DNA of 30,467 nucleotides from Clostridium sp. CAG:632 (GTDB taxonomy: Bacteria > Bacillota > Clostridia > Lachnospirales > Lachnospiraceae), in the NCBI GenBank assembly GCA_000431515.1, contig HF991369.1, positions 198,122 to 228,588 on the forward strand. Reading direction: 5' to 3'. Position 1 is the first letter of the stretch. Each line of letters opens with the position of its first letter. The notes under the pieces are model-generated. The model did no database searches, was not told where the DNA came from, and saw only the letters and a list, made by a program, of their open reading frames with translations. A program made the translations under genes and the position numbers. Shown one piece after another: positions 15,949 through 23,983 of this stretch.

Positions 15949-16221
15949 TCACATATTTACATAGGTGGAAAACAAACCAAATAATTCTTTTGTAAAGGCA
16001 ACTAAGTTATTCAAAATCCAGCCCCCACATATCATTAATGTCAGAAATATCCCAAGCATTTTAGGCACAAAAGTCAGTGTCTGTTCCTGAATGGACGTAA
16101 CTGTCTGGAATATGCTGACCAGCAAACCGATTACTAAGGATACCAGCAGCATTGGTGCCGAACATTTTATAATAAACCAAAGAGCCTCTCTTGCAATGTC
16201 TACTACTATATCAGCTGTCAT
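15949..16221 (-). CDS. fliQ: Export gate protein FliQ
   Basis: This 90-aa protein has two membrane helices (about 15-38 and 52-75) joined by the conserved FQTVTSIQEQTLTFVPK segment of the FliQ/SctS family. It forms part of the FliPQR pore complex in the inner membrane. It lies in the invariant order fliP-fliQ-fliR and has the standard length for the family. The ribosome site (GAGG, 11 nt from the ATG) is somewhat distant. Confidence 0.96.
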   Translation of the reverse strand: MTADIVVDIAREALWFIIKCSAPMLLVSLVIGLLVSIFQTVTSIQEQTLTFVPKMLGIFLTLMICGGWILNNLVAFTKELFGLFSTYVNM

Positions 16222-16247
16222 ACTTTATATAACCTCTTTTCCTATAC

Positions 16248-17090
16248 TCAGAGCACAAAGGACTGAACCAGCTGTCCTATGATCAGATTCCATCCATCAG
16301 CCATAATAAAAAGCAGAATTTTAAATGGCATAGATATTGTAGTCGGCGGCAGCATCATCATACCCATTGACATCAACGTTGATGCTACGACCATATCAAT
16401 AATAATAAATGGTATATAAATTAAAAATCCAATAATAAATGCCGCCCTTAATTCACTGATAATAAATGCCGGTATAATTACTGTCGTCGGTACATCATCC
16501 CAATCATTCACAGAATCTATATTTGCAATATCCAAAAACAACTGTACATCCTGTTCCCTTGTCTGATTGATCATGAAATCCCGTAATGGATTCATAGCTG
16601 CCTCTAGCGCTTCTTCCTGTGTCAATTCTCCTTCTGATAACGGCTGCAATGCCTCCGAATTAATCTTAGTAAATACCGGTGACATAATAAAAAGCGTTAA
16701 AAACAAGGAAAGCCCTATCAGTACATTGTTAGGAGGTGTCGAAGTCAACCCCAAAGCCGTCCTTACAAAATGCAATACTACAATAATGCGCGTAAAGGAG
16801 GTCATCATAACAAGAATTGATGGAGCTAATGAAATTACGGTTATAACCAACAACATTTGCAAAGTTCCGGATAATGCACCTTCATCATTACCGGTATCCA
16901 TAGTCAGGCTCAGATTTAATGGCTGTGTAGCATCCTCTGTTCCAATAGACTCAGTTGTGCTTGTTGTTACTTCTGTTGCCATTGTCCGCTGATTACAAGT
17001 CAGTAAAATAACGAACACCACAGCAAACACTGCCAGACATGTTTTAATCGTCATTCGAAGTGTCTCTTGTTTCATCTGTGTCATTTTCAT
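16248..17090 (-). CDS. fliP: Export gate protein FliP
   Basis: This 280-aa FliP has a probable cleavable signal peptide (hydrophobic stretch about 14-33) and four membrane helices. The family signature is TSFTRIIVVLHFVRTALGL, followed by TPPNNVLIGLSLFLT (about 93-127). The C-terminal part contains PFIIIDMVVASTLMSMGMMM and ends GWNLIIGQLV. It forms the FliP5 core of the export gate pore. The gene overlaps fliO by several dozen bases. Several in-frame ATGs (17090, 17084, 17075, 17054) are possible; GAAGGATGA suits 17084 slightly better, but the protein core is unaffected. Confidence 0.95.
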   Translation of the reverse strand: MKMTQMKQETLRMTIKTCLAVFAVVFVILLTCNQRTMATEVTTSTTESIGTEDATQPLNLSLTMDTGNDEGALSGTLQMLLVITVISLAPSILVMMTSFTRIIVVLHFVRTALGLTSTPPNNVLIGLSLFLTLFIMSPVFTKINSEALQPLSEGELTQEEALEAAMNPLRDFMINQTREQDVQLFLDIANIDSVNDWDDVPTTVIIPAFIISELRAAFIIGFLIYIPFIIIDMVVASTLMSMGMMMLPPTTISMPFKILLFIMADGWNLIIGQLVQSFVL

Positions 17091-17451
17091 CCTTCTTCTT
17101 TTGAAACTGTGACAAAATATCTTTAAAACTTCCTTTATCTATATTAGCCATAGCTTCTAGATTCAACTCATTCTCATCCAGTTCCGTCAAAAATGTAACG
17201 GTATCTTTTCCGACTGCAATTGCAATATAATGATCTGCAATTTTTACAATCTGTATATACTTATTGTTGCCAATCCGCATTGTCTCCATAATCCGCATAT
17301 TACTGCGACTCTGAACATTACTCTGAAACCGTCCTGCCAGCCTGGCCGTTAAATAAGCCAGCGCAAGCACGAACAGAAACATGATCAGAACAACAACCAA
17401 CTGAATGATTCCCTCCAGGGGACCTGATTTGCTAAGTAATATCGTTAGCAT
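17044..17451 (-). CDS. fliO: Flagellar export assembly protein FliO (FliZ family)
   Basis: This short single-pass membrane protein has 135 aa from the ATG at 17451, with a TTG three codons upstream as an alternative. A hydrophobic helix spans about 12-36. A cytoplasmic domain follows with RSNMRIMETMRIGNNKYIQIV and DHYIAIAVGKDTVTFLTEL, which match the FliO/FliZ pattern of a small SpoA-like beta domain. The C-terminus is acidic and charged (KKKDENDTDETRDTSNDD). FliO helps FliP assemble and is often missed because it is poorly conserved. Its place between cheY and fliP matches Bacillus (fliZ). No clear Shine-Dalgarno fits either start. Confidence 0.88.
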   Translation of the reverse strand: MLTILLSKSGPLEGIIQLVVVLIMFLFVLALAYLTARLAGRFQSNVQSRSNMRIMETMRIGNNKYIQIVKIADHYIAIAVGKDTVTFLTELDENELNLEAMANIDKGSFKDILSQFQKKKDENDTDETRDTSNDD

Positions 17452-17452
17452 C

Positions 17453-17815
17453 CTACTCAACTGCTTTCTTTACAGCTTCCAGTACCCGATCCGGCTGAAA
17501 TGGTTTTACGATAAAATCTCTGGCTCCGGACTGAATTGACTCAATAACCATAGCCTGCTGACCCATAGCCGAGCACATAACAACGCTGGCATTCGGATCG
17601 GCCTGTTTAATCTTCTTTAATGCCTGTATACCATCCATCTCCGGCATGGTAATATCCATCAGAACAAGATCCGGCTTAGTCTCCTGATATTTTTCAACTG
17701 CCTTCAATCCGTTTTCAGCCTCACCTACAACATTATAGCCGTTCTTGGTAAGAATGTCTTTAATCATCATCCGCATAAATGCTGCATCATCACAAATCAA
17801 AATATTTTTCGCCAT
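17453..17815 (-). CDS. cheY: Chemotaxis response regulator CheY
   Basis: This 120-aa single receiver domain has the acidic pair Asp9/Asp10 (ICDDAAFMR), phospho-acceptor Asp54 (LVLMDITMPEMDG), Ser82 in the Thr/Ser position (VVMCSAMGQQ) and Lys104 (FIVKPF). Phosphorylated by CheA, CheY binds FliM and FliY at the switch; CheC and FliY are expected to dephosphorylate it. GAGGAGATAAACA precedes the ATG. The gene lies between fliY and fliO, as in Bacillus subtilis. Confidence 0.97.
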   Translation of the reverse strand: MAKNILICDDAAFMRMMIKDILTKNGYNVVGEAENGLKAVEKYQETKPDLVLMDITMPEMDGIQALKKIKQADPNASVVMCSAMGQQAMVIESIQSGARDFIVKPFQPDRVLEAVKKAVE

Positions 17816-17832
17816 TGTTTATCTCCTCTTCA

Positions 17833-19008
17833 CTACTCGTTCATTTTTGACTTCACTATATCTGTAATCCGGACACCAAAGCTTTCCTCAATAACTACTA
17901 CCTCACCTTTGGCAACCATTTTACCATTTACTAATATATCAATCGGTTCTCCGGCAATTTTATCCAGTTCAACAATTGTTCCCGGAGCAAATTCCAGAAT
18001 CTCCTTTATTGATTTTTTAGTTCTTCCAAGTTCGACTGTAACCTCCAGTGGAACATCCATGATCAGGTCAATGTTTTCCTGCTGGGCAGCCGGATTAATA
18101 CCCGGAGCAAAGCTTTGGAACTGAACCGGCTGAACATTTACATCCTGCATCGGAGTTGCATATCCATATGCAGCCTGCCCATATGGCATCTGTCCATATG
18201 GCATCTGCGGTTGTGCCATAGCCGGAGCTGCTTGTGGCATAGCCTGCGGTTGCGGTTGCGGCTGCGGCTGCATCTGCGGCTGTGCCGGTCCCGGTTGCGA
18301 CTGCGATGCCGGTGTCTCTTTCTTGCTAAGACTGGATGTGAATACCTGATATAATTCTTTTGCAAAATCTATCGGGTATAACTGCATGATATTGGAATCT
18401 ACCAAATCTCCAATTTCCATTTTCAAAGAGACCTTTACAAAGCTCTTGCCCTTCAGTCGTTCTTCCACTTTCCCGGAGCCTTCAGATCCCAGTGTTGTCA
18501 GCTCTGCTTCCGGTGGACTGATATCAATCTTCCGATTCAGCATGGATGACATAGAAGTTGCGGCTGATCCCATCATCTGATTCATTGCTTCACAGATTGC
18601 ACTCAGATGCAGATCCGTCAGCTGATCTACGAGATTAGTTCCATCACCGCCCATCATAAGATCCGTAATGATCTTAACATCATTCTCCATTAAGATTAAC
18701 AGGTTGTTTCCCTTTACTCCGTCCACGTAATCTATATTGATAAAAACACACGGTCTGGAGTATTCTTTTGACAATTCTTCCCACGTACAGACCATAACCT
18801 TCGGGGTACTGATTGAAACTCTTTGATTAACAAGAGAATATAAAGTTGTCGCTGCTGTTCCCATACAGATGTTGGAAATTTCTCCTAACACATCCTTCTC
18901 TTCCGGAGACAGTTCTACAGTTTCTCCAGTATTTGAAGGTATATCTGTATCTCCGGATAATCCACCCAGCAAAGCATTTATTTCTTCTTGCGATAACATA
19001 CCGTCCAT
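17833..19008 (-). CDS. fliY: Flagellar switch protein and CheY-P phosphatase FliY (FliN-type)
   Basis: This 391-aa protein has three parts. The N-terminal LSQEEINALLGGL (5-17) resembles the FliM/FliY CheY-binding peptide. The central CheC-like domain (about 30-225) has two intact phosphatase motifs: Asp39, Glu43, Asn46, Pro69 and Ser136, Glu140, Asn143, Pro166. The C-terminal FliN/SpoA domain (about 312-388; MDVPLEVTVELGRTKKSIKE) builds the C-ring. Between the last two lies a low-complexity linker (about 232-310) rich in Pro, Gln and Met with repeated PQ and MPYGQ units. FliY replaces the short FliN of proteobacteria and removes phosphate from CheY-P. GGAG precedes the ATG. Upstream is fliM, 3 bp away. 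Confidence 0.96.
   Translation of the reverse strand: MDGMLSQEEINALLGGLSGDTDIPSNTGETVELSPEEKDVLGEISNICMGTAATTLYSLVNQRVSISTPKVMVCTWEELSKEYSRPCVFINIDYVDGVKGNNLLILMENDVKIITDLMMGGDGTNLVDQLTDLHLSAICEAMNQMMGSAATSMSSMLNRKIDISPPEAELTTLGSEGSGKVEERLKGKSFVKVSLKMEIGDLVDSNIMQLYPIDFAKELYQVFTSSLSKKETPASQSQPGPAQPQMQPQPQPQPQAMPQAAPAMAQPQMPYGQMPYGQAAYGYATPMQDVNVQPVQFQSFAPGINPAAQQENIDLIMDVPLEVTVELGRTKKSIKEILEFAPGTIVELDKIAGEPIDILVNGKMVAKGEVVVIEESFGVRITDIVKSKMNE
18079..18315 (-). repeat. Low-complexity Pro/Gln/Met linker repeats in fliY
   Basis: Within fliY, short DNA repeats encode the linker at residues about 232-310. They include tandem hexamer-like GCGGTT/GCGGCT units near 18245-18285 (Pro-Gln alternation) and a duplicated 15-bp unit near 18180-18210 encoding MPYGQ twice. 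Such tracts can change length by slippage while staying in frame. This is coding low-complexity sequence, not a mobile element. Confidence 0.7.
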
Positions 19009-19011
19009 ACT

Positions 19012-19989
19012 TTACTCCTCTCTTATAACTTTCGTAATCTTTACCGCATAGTTCTCTGAAGAAGAACCGGGCAAAGCTTTAAATTTCAACATATTACCAA
19101 CATATACATCTAACTCAGCCTCATACTGACGGTTGATTTTAATTATATCACCTTTTTGCAGATTTACAAAATCATTTACGGATATTGTGCTGTTTCCCAA
19201 TACTGCGCGGACCGGAATCTGTGCTTTTGAAATTGCTGTTTCAATCACATCCACATATCTTCCGTCATCACTGGTCTGCATCGTAGAATACCAATACTTT
19301 GTATTTAACTTGTCCATCACATCTTCCAATGTTATAAACGGAAGACAGATATTCATCAGACCCACCACATCACCGATTTTCATATTTATCGTAACAATCG
19401 CGATCATTTCACTTGGTGATATGATCTGTGCAAACTGTGAGTTTGTTTCGATCCGTTCCAGCCTTGGTTCAATCTCTACTACATTTTTCCATGGTTCCCG
19501 TAAAAGATTTATACAGATTGTAAATATTCTTTCCAGGATACTCAGCTCGATCTCCGAATAATCCCGGACTTTTTCCAGCGGTTCTCCGGTTCCACCGAGC
19601 ATTCGATCTACAATGCTATATCCAAGATTCGATGCAAGCTCTATCACTATATTGCCCTTTAATGGTTCAAAATTTACAATTCCCAATAATACAGGGTTAG
19701 ACAATGCATTTGTAAATTCAGAGTAGGTAACTGCTTCCGAATTTACAACCTCCATCTGGACATTTTTTCGAAGATATGCCGGCAGATTCGTGGATACCAA
19801 TCTGCAGAAATGTTCAAATATAATTTCCAGAGTTCTCAGATGCTCTTTTGAAAATTTTGCTGGTCTGGCAAAATCATAATCCTTTATCTTCTGGGATGGT
19901 TTATCAATATATTCATCTACATCCAACTCTCCCGAACTTAACTGTTTCAGAAGATTATCTATCTCATTTTGTGAGAGGACTTCACCCAC
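19012..19989 (-). CDS. fliM: Flagellar motor switch protein FliM
   Basis: This 325-aa FliM starts at a GTG at 19989 preceded by AAGGAGGTGA. The N-terminal VLSQNEIDNLLKQL (4-17) is the CheY-P binding peptide. The middle domain (about 40-235) contains NLGYSIVDRMLGGTGEP, which includes the GGxG-type motif contacting FliG. The C-terminal SpoA domain (about 250-320; VRAVLGNSTISVNDFVNLQ, GDIIKINR) joins FliY in the C-ring. Length matches the family. It is followed after 3 bp by fliY. Confidence 0.97.
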   Translation of the reverse strand: MGEVLSQNEIDNLLKQLSSGELDVDEYIDKPSQKIKDYDFARPAKFSKEHLRTLEIIFEHFCRLVSTNLPAYLRKNVQMEVVNSEAVTYSEFTNALSNPVLLGIVNFEPLKGNIVIELASNLGYSIVDRMLGGTGEPLEKVRDYSEIELSILERIFTICINLLREPWKNVVEIEPRLERIETNSQFAQIISPSEMIAIVTINMKIGDVVGLMNICLPFITLEDVMDKLNTKYWYSTMQTSDDGRYVDVIETAISKAQIPVRAVLGNSTISVNDFVNLQKGDIIKINRQYEAELDVYVGNMLKFKALPGSSSENYAVKITKVIREE

Positions 19990-20031
19990 GCCTGCTCACC
20001 TCCTTGGCGGTCTCAATATCATGTTTCATAA

Positions 20032-20556
20032 CTACTGCGTATTGAACTGGCTAAAGTTCACATCATAAATGCAGTCCGTCTGATATTTATCCTGCAAGCC
20101 TTTGGTGATTTCCTGCTTTACAAGCTTCTGAATCTCTGCATCATTTATCTCTGCATATGTATATTCCTGAACAACACTCCTCGTCACATCATATACCCAA
20201 CTCTCTGTTTCTGCCAGCTTCGTACTGACATCCTTATAATCTTTTGCTTTTCCGTTCATAGAAATAGATATCCCGATCATTGCATAATGATTTGTTCCGG
20301 AGCCATCGTTTTTAAGATTGATCGTTGTTGCTTCAGAAAGTGTATAATTCTGCGCATTTTTAATGTCTACATCGGCTCTCTGAGTATCCTCGGTTCCGTC
20401 CTTCTGCAGTTCCAGATTCAGGATTGATGCAATCTCTGTCACCAGATTATCTGTTTTCTTAGCTGACGGTACAAACACAAACACCATCAATGCATTCAAT
20501 ATCAGGTTCACAATACATAGTGCTAATATAATAACACTGATCAAATTCTTTCTCAT
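20032..20556 (-). CDS. fliL: Flagellar basal body-associated protein FliL
   Basis: This 174-aa protein has one N-terminal membrane helix (about residues 6-28) and an extracytoplasmic domain of about 140 residues with the FliL pattern (TINLKNDGSGTNHYAMIGIS at about 80-99 and a C-terminal DCIYDVNFSQFNTQ). FliL forms rings around the stator and supports its function. Location between motB and fliM is typical. GGAG precedes the ATG at 20556. A 42-bp spacer separates it from fliM. Sequence similarity in this family is low, so the call relies on architecture and context as well. Confidence 0.88.
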   Translation of the reverse strand: MRKNLISVIILALCIVNLILNALMVFVFVPSAKKTDNLVTEIASILNLELQKDGTEDTQRADVDIKNAQNYTLSEATTINLKNDGSGTNHYAMIGISISMNGKAKDYKDVSTKLAETESWVYDVTRSVVQEYTYAEINDAEIQKLVKQEITKGLQDKYQTDCIYDVNFSQFNTQ

Positions 20557-20569
20557 ATAATAACTCTCC

Positions 20570-21478
20570 TTACTCCTGCGACGAACTCAACTGATTATAT
20601 ATTTTAATTACAACCCGACGGTTACGGGCTCTTCCTTCCGGTGTGTCATTGGATGCTACCGGATGACTTTCTCCGTATCCAGCAACTTTCATATTTGCAT
20701 CCACCAGATTGGAATGTTCCATCAGATACTCATATACATTCGTTGCCCGCGCTGTTGACAAATATCGGTTGCTCTCGTATTTTGAATTATGAATCGGAAC
20801 ATTATCCGTGTGCCCTTCTATCTCAATAATACTGTCTTTGTATGTTTCCAGAACACTGCCTATTTTCTGCATAAATGCATAGGAATCCTCTTTCAGCTCC
20901 GCTTTACCGGTATCAAACAGCAAGGCACCGTTCATATCCAGTTCCACATATTGATAATTATAATCCATCTGCACACGTTCATCAATGGTGTAACTCTCCA
21001 GTGCCGTAGAAATCTCCTGATACATCTCCTTAGATTGCTCCAGACCGGCTTCCTCCATCTGGTTCTGCAACTGATCAAGCGTCATATTGCCCTGTTCTGT
21101 GGTTTCCGCATCCGATGGTTGTCCTGCCTCTGTAGATTCCGGATTTTTCCCTTCACTATCCTCATTTGCTTTTGAATCATCTCCATCCGTGCTGTCAACT
21201 GCTTTTCCCACTTCTTCCATGAGTGACCGCACACCTTCCAGCTGTGTAACTCCACCACTTACCATCTCACCATTCTGAAGCATCTGTGATGTCTGATTAA
21301 ATATCGAAAATGACACATTCTGAAATGAAGCCGCTATCTGCTGGATTCTTCCTTCATCCATGGTAGAACTGGCAAACAGCAAAACAAAAAAGCATAATAA
21401 AAGATTCATTAAATCACTAAAGGTAGACATCCATGCCGGCAACCCCTCATCCGGCTCTTCCTGTCTTAACTTTGCCAT
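20570..21478 (-). CDS. motB: Stator protein MotB
   Basis: This 302-aa protein has a short cytoplasmic N-terminus, then PAWMSTFSDLMNLLLCFFVL, whose Asp22 is the ion-binding aspartate of the single membrane helix. A periplasm-side linker rich in Asp/Glu/Ser/Thr (about 95-130) and a C-terminal OmpA-like peptidoglycan-binding domain (about 180-295; EIEGHTDNVPI, YLSTARATNVYEYL, GRARNRRVVIKI) follow. It anchors the stator to the wall. Its ATG overlaps the motA stop by one base (TAATG), matching the fixed stoichiometric pairing. Whether it uses protons or sodium cannot be told from sequence here. Confidence 0.96.
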   Translation of the reverse strand: MAKLRQEEPDEGLPAWMSTFSDLMNLLLCFFVLLFASSTMDEGRIQQIAASFQNVSFSIFNQTSQMLQNGEMVSGGVTQLEGVRSLMEEVGKAVDSTDGDDSKANEDSEGKNPESTEAGQPSDAETTEQGNMTLDQLQNQMEEAGLEQSKEMYQEISTALESYTIDERVQMDYNYQYVELDMNGALLFDTGKAELKEDSYAFMQKIGSVLETYKDSIIEIEGHTDNVPIHNSKYESNRYLSTARATNVYEYLMEHSNLVDANMKVAGYGESHPVASNDTPEGRARNRRVVIKIYNQLSSSQE

Positions 21479-22275
21479 TAATTTTCACCCACTCCCTCTG
21501 CCATTTCATTTCTCTTTGTCGGAGAAAGGAAGGACTTTAATTTTTCTTCAATTACACGCGGATTTTCTCCCGCCTGAATTGATAATAATCCTTCGATCAT
21601 AACTTCTTTCATCATGATTTCTATATCATTGTTCGTCGAAAGCTTGGTTGCTATCGGCGTTGATATCCAGTTCGCGAGCATAGAACCGTACAGGGTTGTT
21701 ACCAATGCAACCGACATATTCGGTCCGATTGAATCCGGATCGGACAGATTCTTCAACATATTGATCAAACCGATCAGGGTACCGATCATACCCCATGCAG
21801 GTCCCATAGCTGCAATATTCTTCCAGAATGAAATCAATCGCTTATGCCTGGAATCGATATTGACCAACTCTGTCTCCAGAATATTACGCACCAGTTCCGG
21901 ATCCGTGCCATCCACAATCAGAAGAATACCCTTCTTCATAAATTCATCTTCCAAAGAGTTAGCAGATTCCTCCAAGGCCAAAAGCCCTTCTTTTCTGGCA
22001 ATATTTGACAGGTCAATAATCTGTCGGATAATTGCCGCTTCATCAAATCTCGGCACTTTCAGCGCCAAAGAAAAAGACTTGATACCACTTATAAAATCCT
22101 TCATGGAATTCGATGCCAATACACACGAAAATGTACCGCCGATCGTTATGATAATAGATGGAATATCAAAGAAATTCTGTAATTTTGAAAATATAAATGT
22201 CCCATGGTCATATGTAACACCGAACACAATCAGAATACCACACATGATCAAACCAATAATACTTGCTATATCCAA
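21478..22275 (-). CDS. motA: Stator protein MotA
   Basis: This is a 265-aa, four-helix stator subunit of the MotA/ExbB family that conducts ions and turns the rotor through contact with FliG. I chose the TTG at 22275 (MDIASIIGLIMCG, as in other MotA proteins) because GAGG lies 8 nt before it; a GTG at 22284 in frame would add three residues. Visible signatures are IVFGVTYDHGTF, SIIITIGGTFSCVLAS and MGPAWGMIGTLIGLINML, the last containing the conserved proline region between helices 3 and 4. It is followed directly by motB. Confidence 0.95.
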   Translation of the reverse strand: MDIASIIGLIMCGILIVFGVTYDHGTFIFSKLQNFFDIPSIIITIGGTFSCVLASNSMKDFISGIKSFSLALKVPRFDEAAIIRQIIDLSNIARKEGLLALEESANSLEDEFMKKGILLIVDGTDPELVRNILETELVNIDSRHKRLISFWKNIAAMGPAWGMIGTLIGLINMLKNLSDPDSIGPNMSVALVTTLYGSMLANWISTPIATKLSTNNDIEIMMKEVMIEGLLSIQAGENPRVIEEKLKSFLSPTKRNEMAEGVGEN

Positions 22276-22292
22276 CACTGCCACCTCACACT

Positions 22293-22490
22293 TTATCCCA
22301 GATTCTTACCGGTAAAGATTTCATTTTTATATATTTTTACTAAATGTGCCACTTCCTGTCTGCTCTCTTTTACAATGACTTTTCTCCCGGTTGTCAATGT
22401 AATCACTGTATCCGGAGTCTCTTCTACAGTCTCTATAATGTCTGCATTTAATATAAACTGTGTATCATTAAAGCGTGTTAATTCAATCAA
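22293..22490 (-). CDS. flbD: FlbD family flagellar protein
   Basis: This 65-aa protein of the FlbD family (YlzI in Bacillus) starts with TTG at 22490, with AAAGGAG nine bases before it. It has the typical order: MIELTRFNDTQFILNADII, a variable middle with a Gly-Arg turn (LTTGRKVIVKES), and a helical end. FlbD members are small, soluble, and found between flgE and motA in many Gram-positive and spirochaete operons; the molecular role is not established. It is the first gene after the internal terminator, so it would begin the second transcription unit if one exists. Confidence 0.92.
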   Translation of the reverse strand: MIELTRFNDTQFILNADIIETVEETPDTVITLTTGRKVIVKESRQEVAHLVKIYKNEIFTGKNLG

Positions 22491-22521
22491 CTGTACTTAC
22501 TCCTTTCCCTAAGACAATTAC

Positions 22522-22549
22522 ATTATGTATATTCTACTACAATCTTTAA
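22522..22549 (-). promoter_or_regulatory. Possible weak promoter upstream of flbD
   Basis: On the minus strand, TTAAAG (22549-22544) and CATAAT (22527-22522) are separated by 16 bp, between the terminator at 22592-22627 and flbD. TATACA overlaps at 22531-22526 as an alternative -10. The -35 match is poor and no sigma-28 consensus (TAAA-N15-GCCGATAA) was found. It is reported because a promoter is expected after a terminator in mid-operon, but the match alone is weak. Confidence 0.3.
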
Positions 22550-22591
22550 CTTTTCGCCATCCCTTTTTTACATTTCCGGGGATTTCAAACT

Positions 22592-22627
22592 AAAAAAACC
22601 GGTCAGATATTTCTAACCGACCGGTTT
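22592..22627 (-). terminator. Intrinsic terminator after flgE, inside the operon
   Basis: In the minus-strand direction, a 9-bp perfect stem AAACCGGTC (22627-22619) / GACCGGTTT (22604-22596) with a 14-nt loop is followed by a run of seven T (22598-22592, shared with the stem base). It lies 19 bp after the flgE stop and about 100 bp before flbD, with the features of a Rho-independent terminator in the same direction as the operon. Efficiency cannot be judged by eye; partial read-through would make it an attenuator. Confidence 0.85.
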
Positions 22628-22645
22628 CGACGTTTCTTTTATAAA

Positions 22646-23953
22646 TTATCGCTTCAGATTGATCAGTTCTTCCAGCATAGTATCAGAGGTTGTAATAATT
22701 CTGGAATTAGCCTGGAAACCTCTCTGCGTTACGATCATATCCGTAAATTCGTTAGACAAATCTACATCGGACATTTCAAGAACGCCCTGAGACATGGTTC
22801 CGCCGCCTTCTGTAACCTCCTGACCGATTCCATCAAAATCACCTGAGTTCTGGGTTGTCTGGTACAAGTTGTTACCAATTGCCTCCAACCCTGCCGGATT
22901 GGTAAATTTTGCTACTGCAATCTGTCCGAGCAGCTTCTCTTCTCCGTTATCATATACCCCATAGATCTTACCATCTGTATTGATGCTCACTTCATTCAGC
23001 TTACCAACCTTACGGCCTCCGCCCAATCCGCTTAAGTCACCGCGATTTGCTTTAATGGTTGAAGTCGCACTGGTTGCATACATCGTTGCGGTACTGAAGT
23101 CCATATTGATTTTTGAGAATGCCTTATCATTAATTGTCAGCGAGATTGCATTACCTCCGCCAACGCTCTTAAATGCACCGGTATCCTTATCAAATACCAG
23201 CTGATCTCCGCTCAGACTGTAAGTCGCATTAATCGGCTTATTATTGCTGTCTGTAATGCTTTCTACACTGACGGTATATGTATTCTTATCTGCTGTATTA
23301 TTCTGCTTCAGATTCAGTTTGACATTATAGCTGTAACCTTTCTCGTCATAAATGGTTACATTCATCACTCGTGAGCCGCCATCCTTGAACACTTCATCTG
23401 TCTTATCAATATTTCCGGAAATATATACATCCGTAGTTGCCTGTGGCTCTGAATACTGATTTGCCGCAGACTCAATCTGCAATGGTGACACGGTATCCTT
23501 CCGGACTTTTGAAGGATCGTCCGGATCCACCTGCCAGCCCATAACCATTTCACCGTTACCGGTAACCAGATAACCGGCATTATCTGTCTTAAATGATCCT
23601 ACCTTTGTAAAATAATTCATATTGCCGCGGCTTACGATAAAGAATGCGTCGCTGTTCAGCATCAAGTCGTATGGATTATTTGTAGTTTCTGCAGAACCGG
23701 TTCCCGATAAGTCTTTTGTGATCGTAGCGGTTGTTGTTCCAAGACCAATCTGCTTGGCATTGGTACCACCGGCACCATTCGCCGCATTTGATCCCGTTGC
23801 GCGCTGGGTTGTCTGATACAGTACATCCATAAACTGCACAGAGCTCCCCTTAAATCCAACTGTGTTAACGTTTGCAATATTATTACCTATAACATCCATT
23901 CTGGTCTGGTGTGTCTTAAGTCCTGCCACTCCAGAATACAATGATCGCATCAT
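22646..23953 (-). CDS. flgE: Flagellar hook protein FlgE
   Basis: This 435-aa hook subunit begins at the ATG at 23953 (MMRSLYSGVAGLKTHQTRMD), with AAGGAGG 9 nt upstream; an in-frame upstream extension to 23992 lacks the conserved start and is rejected. The N-terminal rod/hook motif (IGNNIANVNTVGFKGSSVQF) and C-terminal helix (LSNEFTDMIVTQRGFQANSR, ending TTSDTMLEELINLKR) pair to form the inner hook core. The middle is beta-rich with a variable outer domain. The hook joins rod to filament, capped by FlgD and measured by FliK, both encoded just upstream. A terminator follows its stop. Confidence 0.95.
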   Translation of the reverse strand: MMRSLYSGVAGLKTHQTRMDVIGNNIANVNTVGFKGSSVQFMDVLYQTTQRATGSNAANGAGGTNAKQIGLGTTTATITKDLSGTGSAETTNNPYDLMLNSDAFFIVSRGNMNYFTKVGSFKTDNAGYLVTGNGEMVMGWQVDPDDPSKVRKDTVSPLQIESAANQYSEPQATTDVYISGNIDKTDEVFKDGGSRVMNVTIYDEKGYSYNVKLNLKQNNTADKNTYTVSVESITDSNNKPINATYSLSGDQLVFDKDTGAFKSVGGGNAISLTINDKAFSKINMDFSTATMYATSATSTIKANRGDLSGLGGGRKVGKLNEVSINTDGKIYGVYDNGEEKLLGQIAVAKFTNPAGLEAIGNNLYQTTQNSGDFDGIGQEVTEGGGTMSQGVLEMSDVDLSNEFTDMIVTQRGFQANSRIITTSDTMLEELINLKR

Positions 23954-23983
23954 ATTACATGACCTCCTTATTCTGTCTGTAAC

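Noticed and set aside
18079..18315. Short repeats as a possible CRISPR or minisatellite
   Set aside because: They are in-frame codon repeats in fliY with no spacers and no constant repeat length.
21614..22315. Plus-strand open frame of 233 codons over motA
   Set aside because: It mirrors the motA gene with no ribosome site or recognisable domain.
22491..22591. Sigma-28 promoter in front of flbD
   Set aside because: A TAAA is present but the GCCGATAA half is not found at 14-16 bp spacing.
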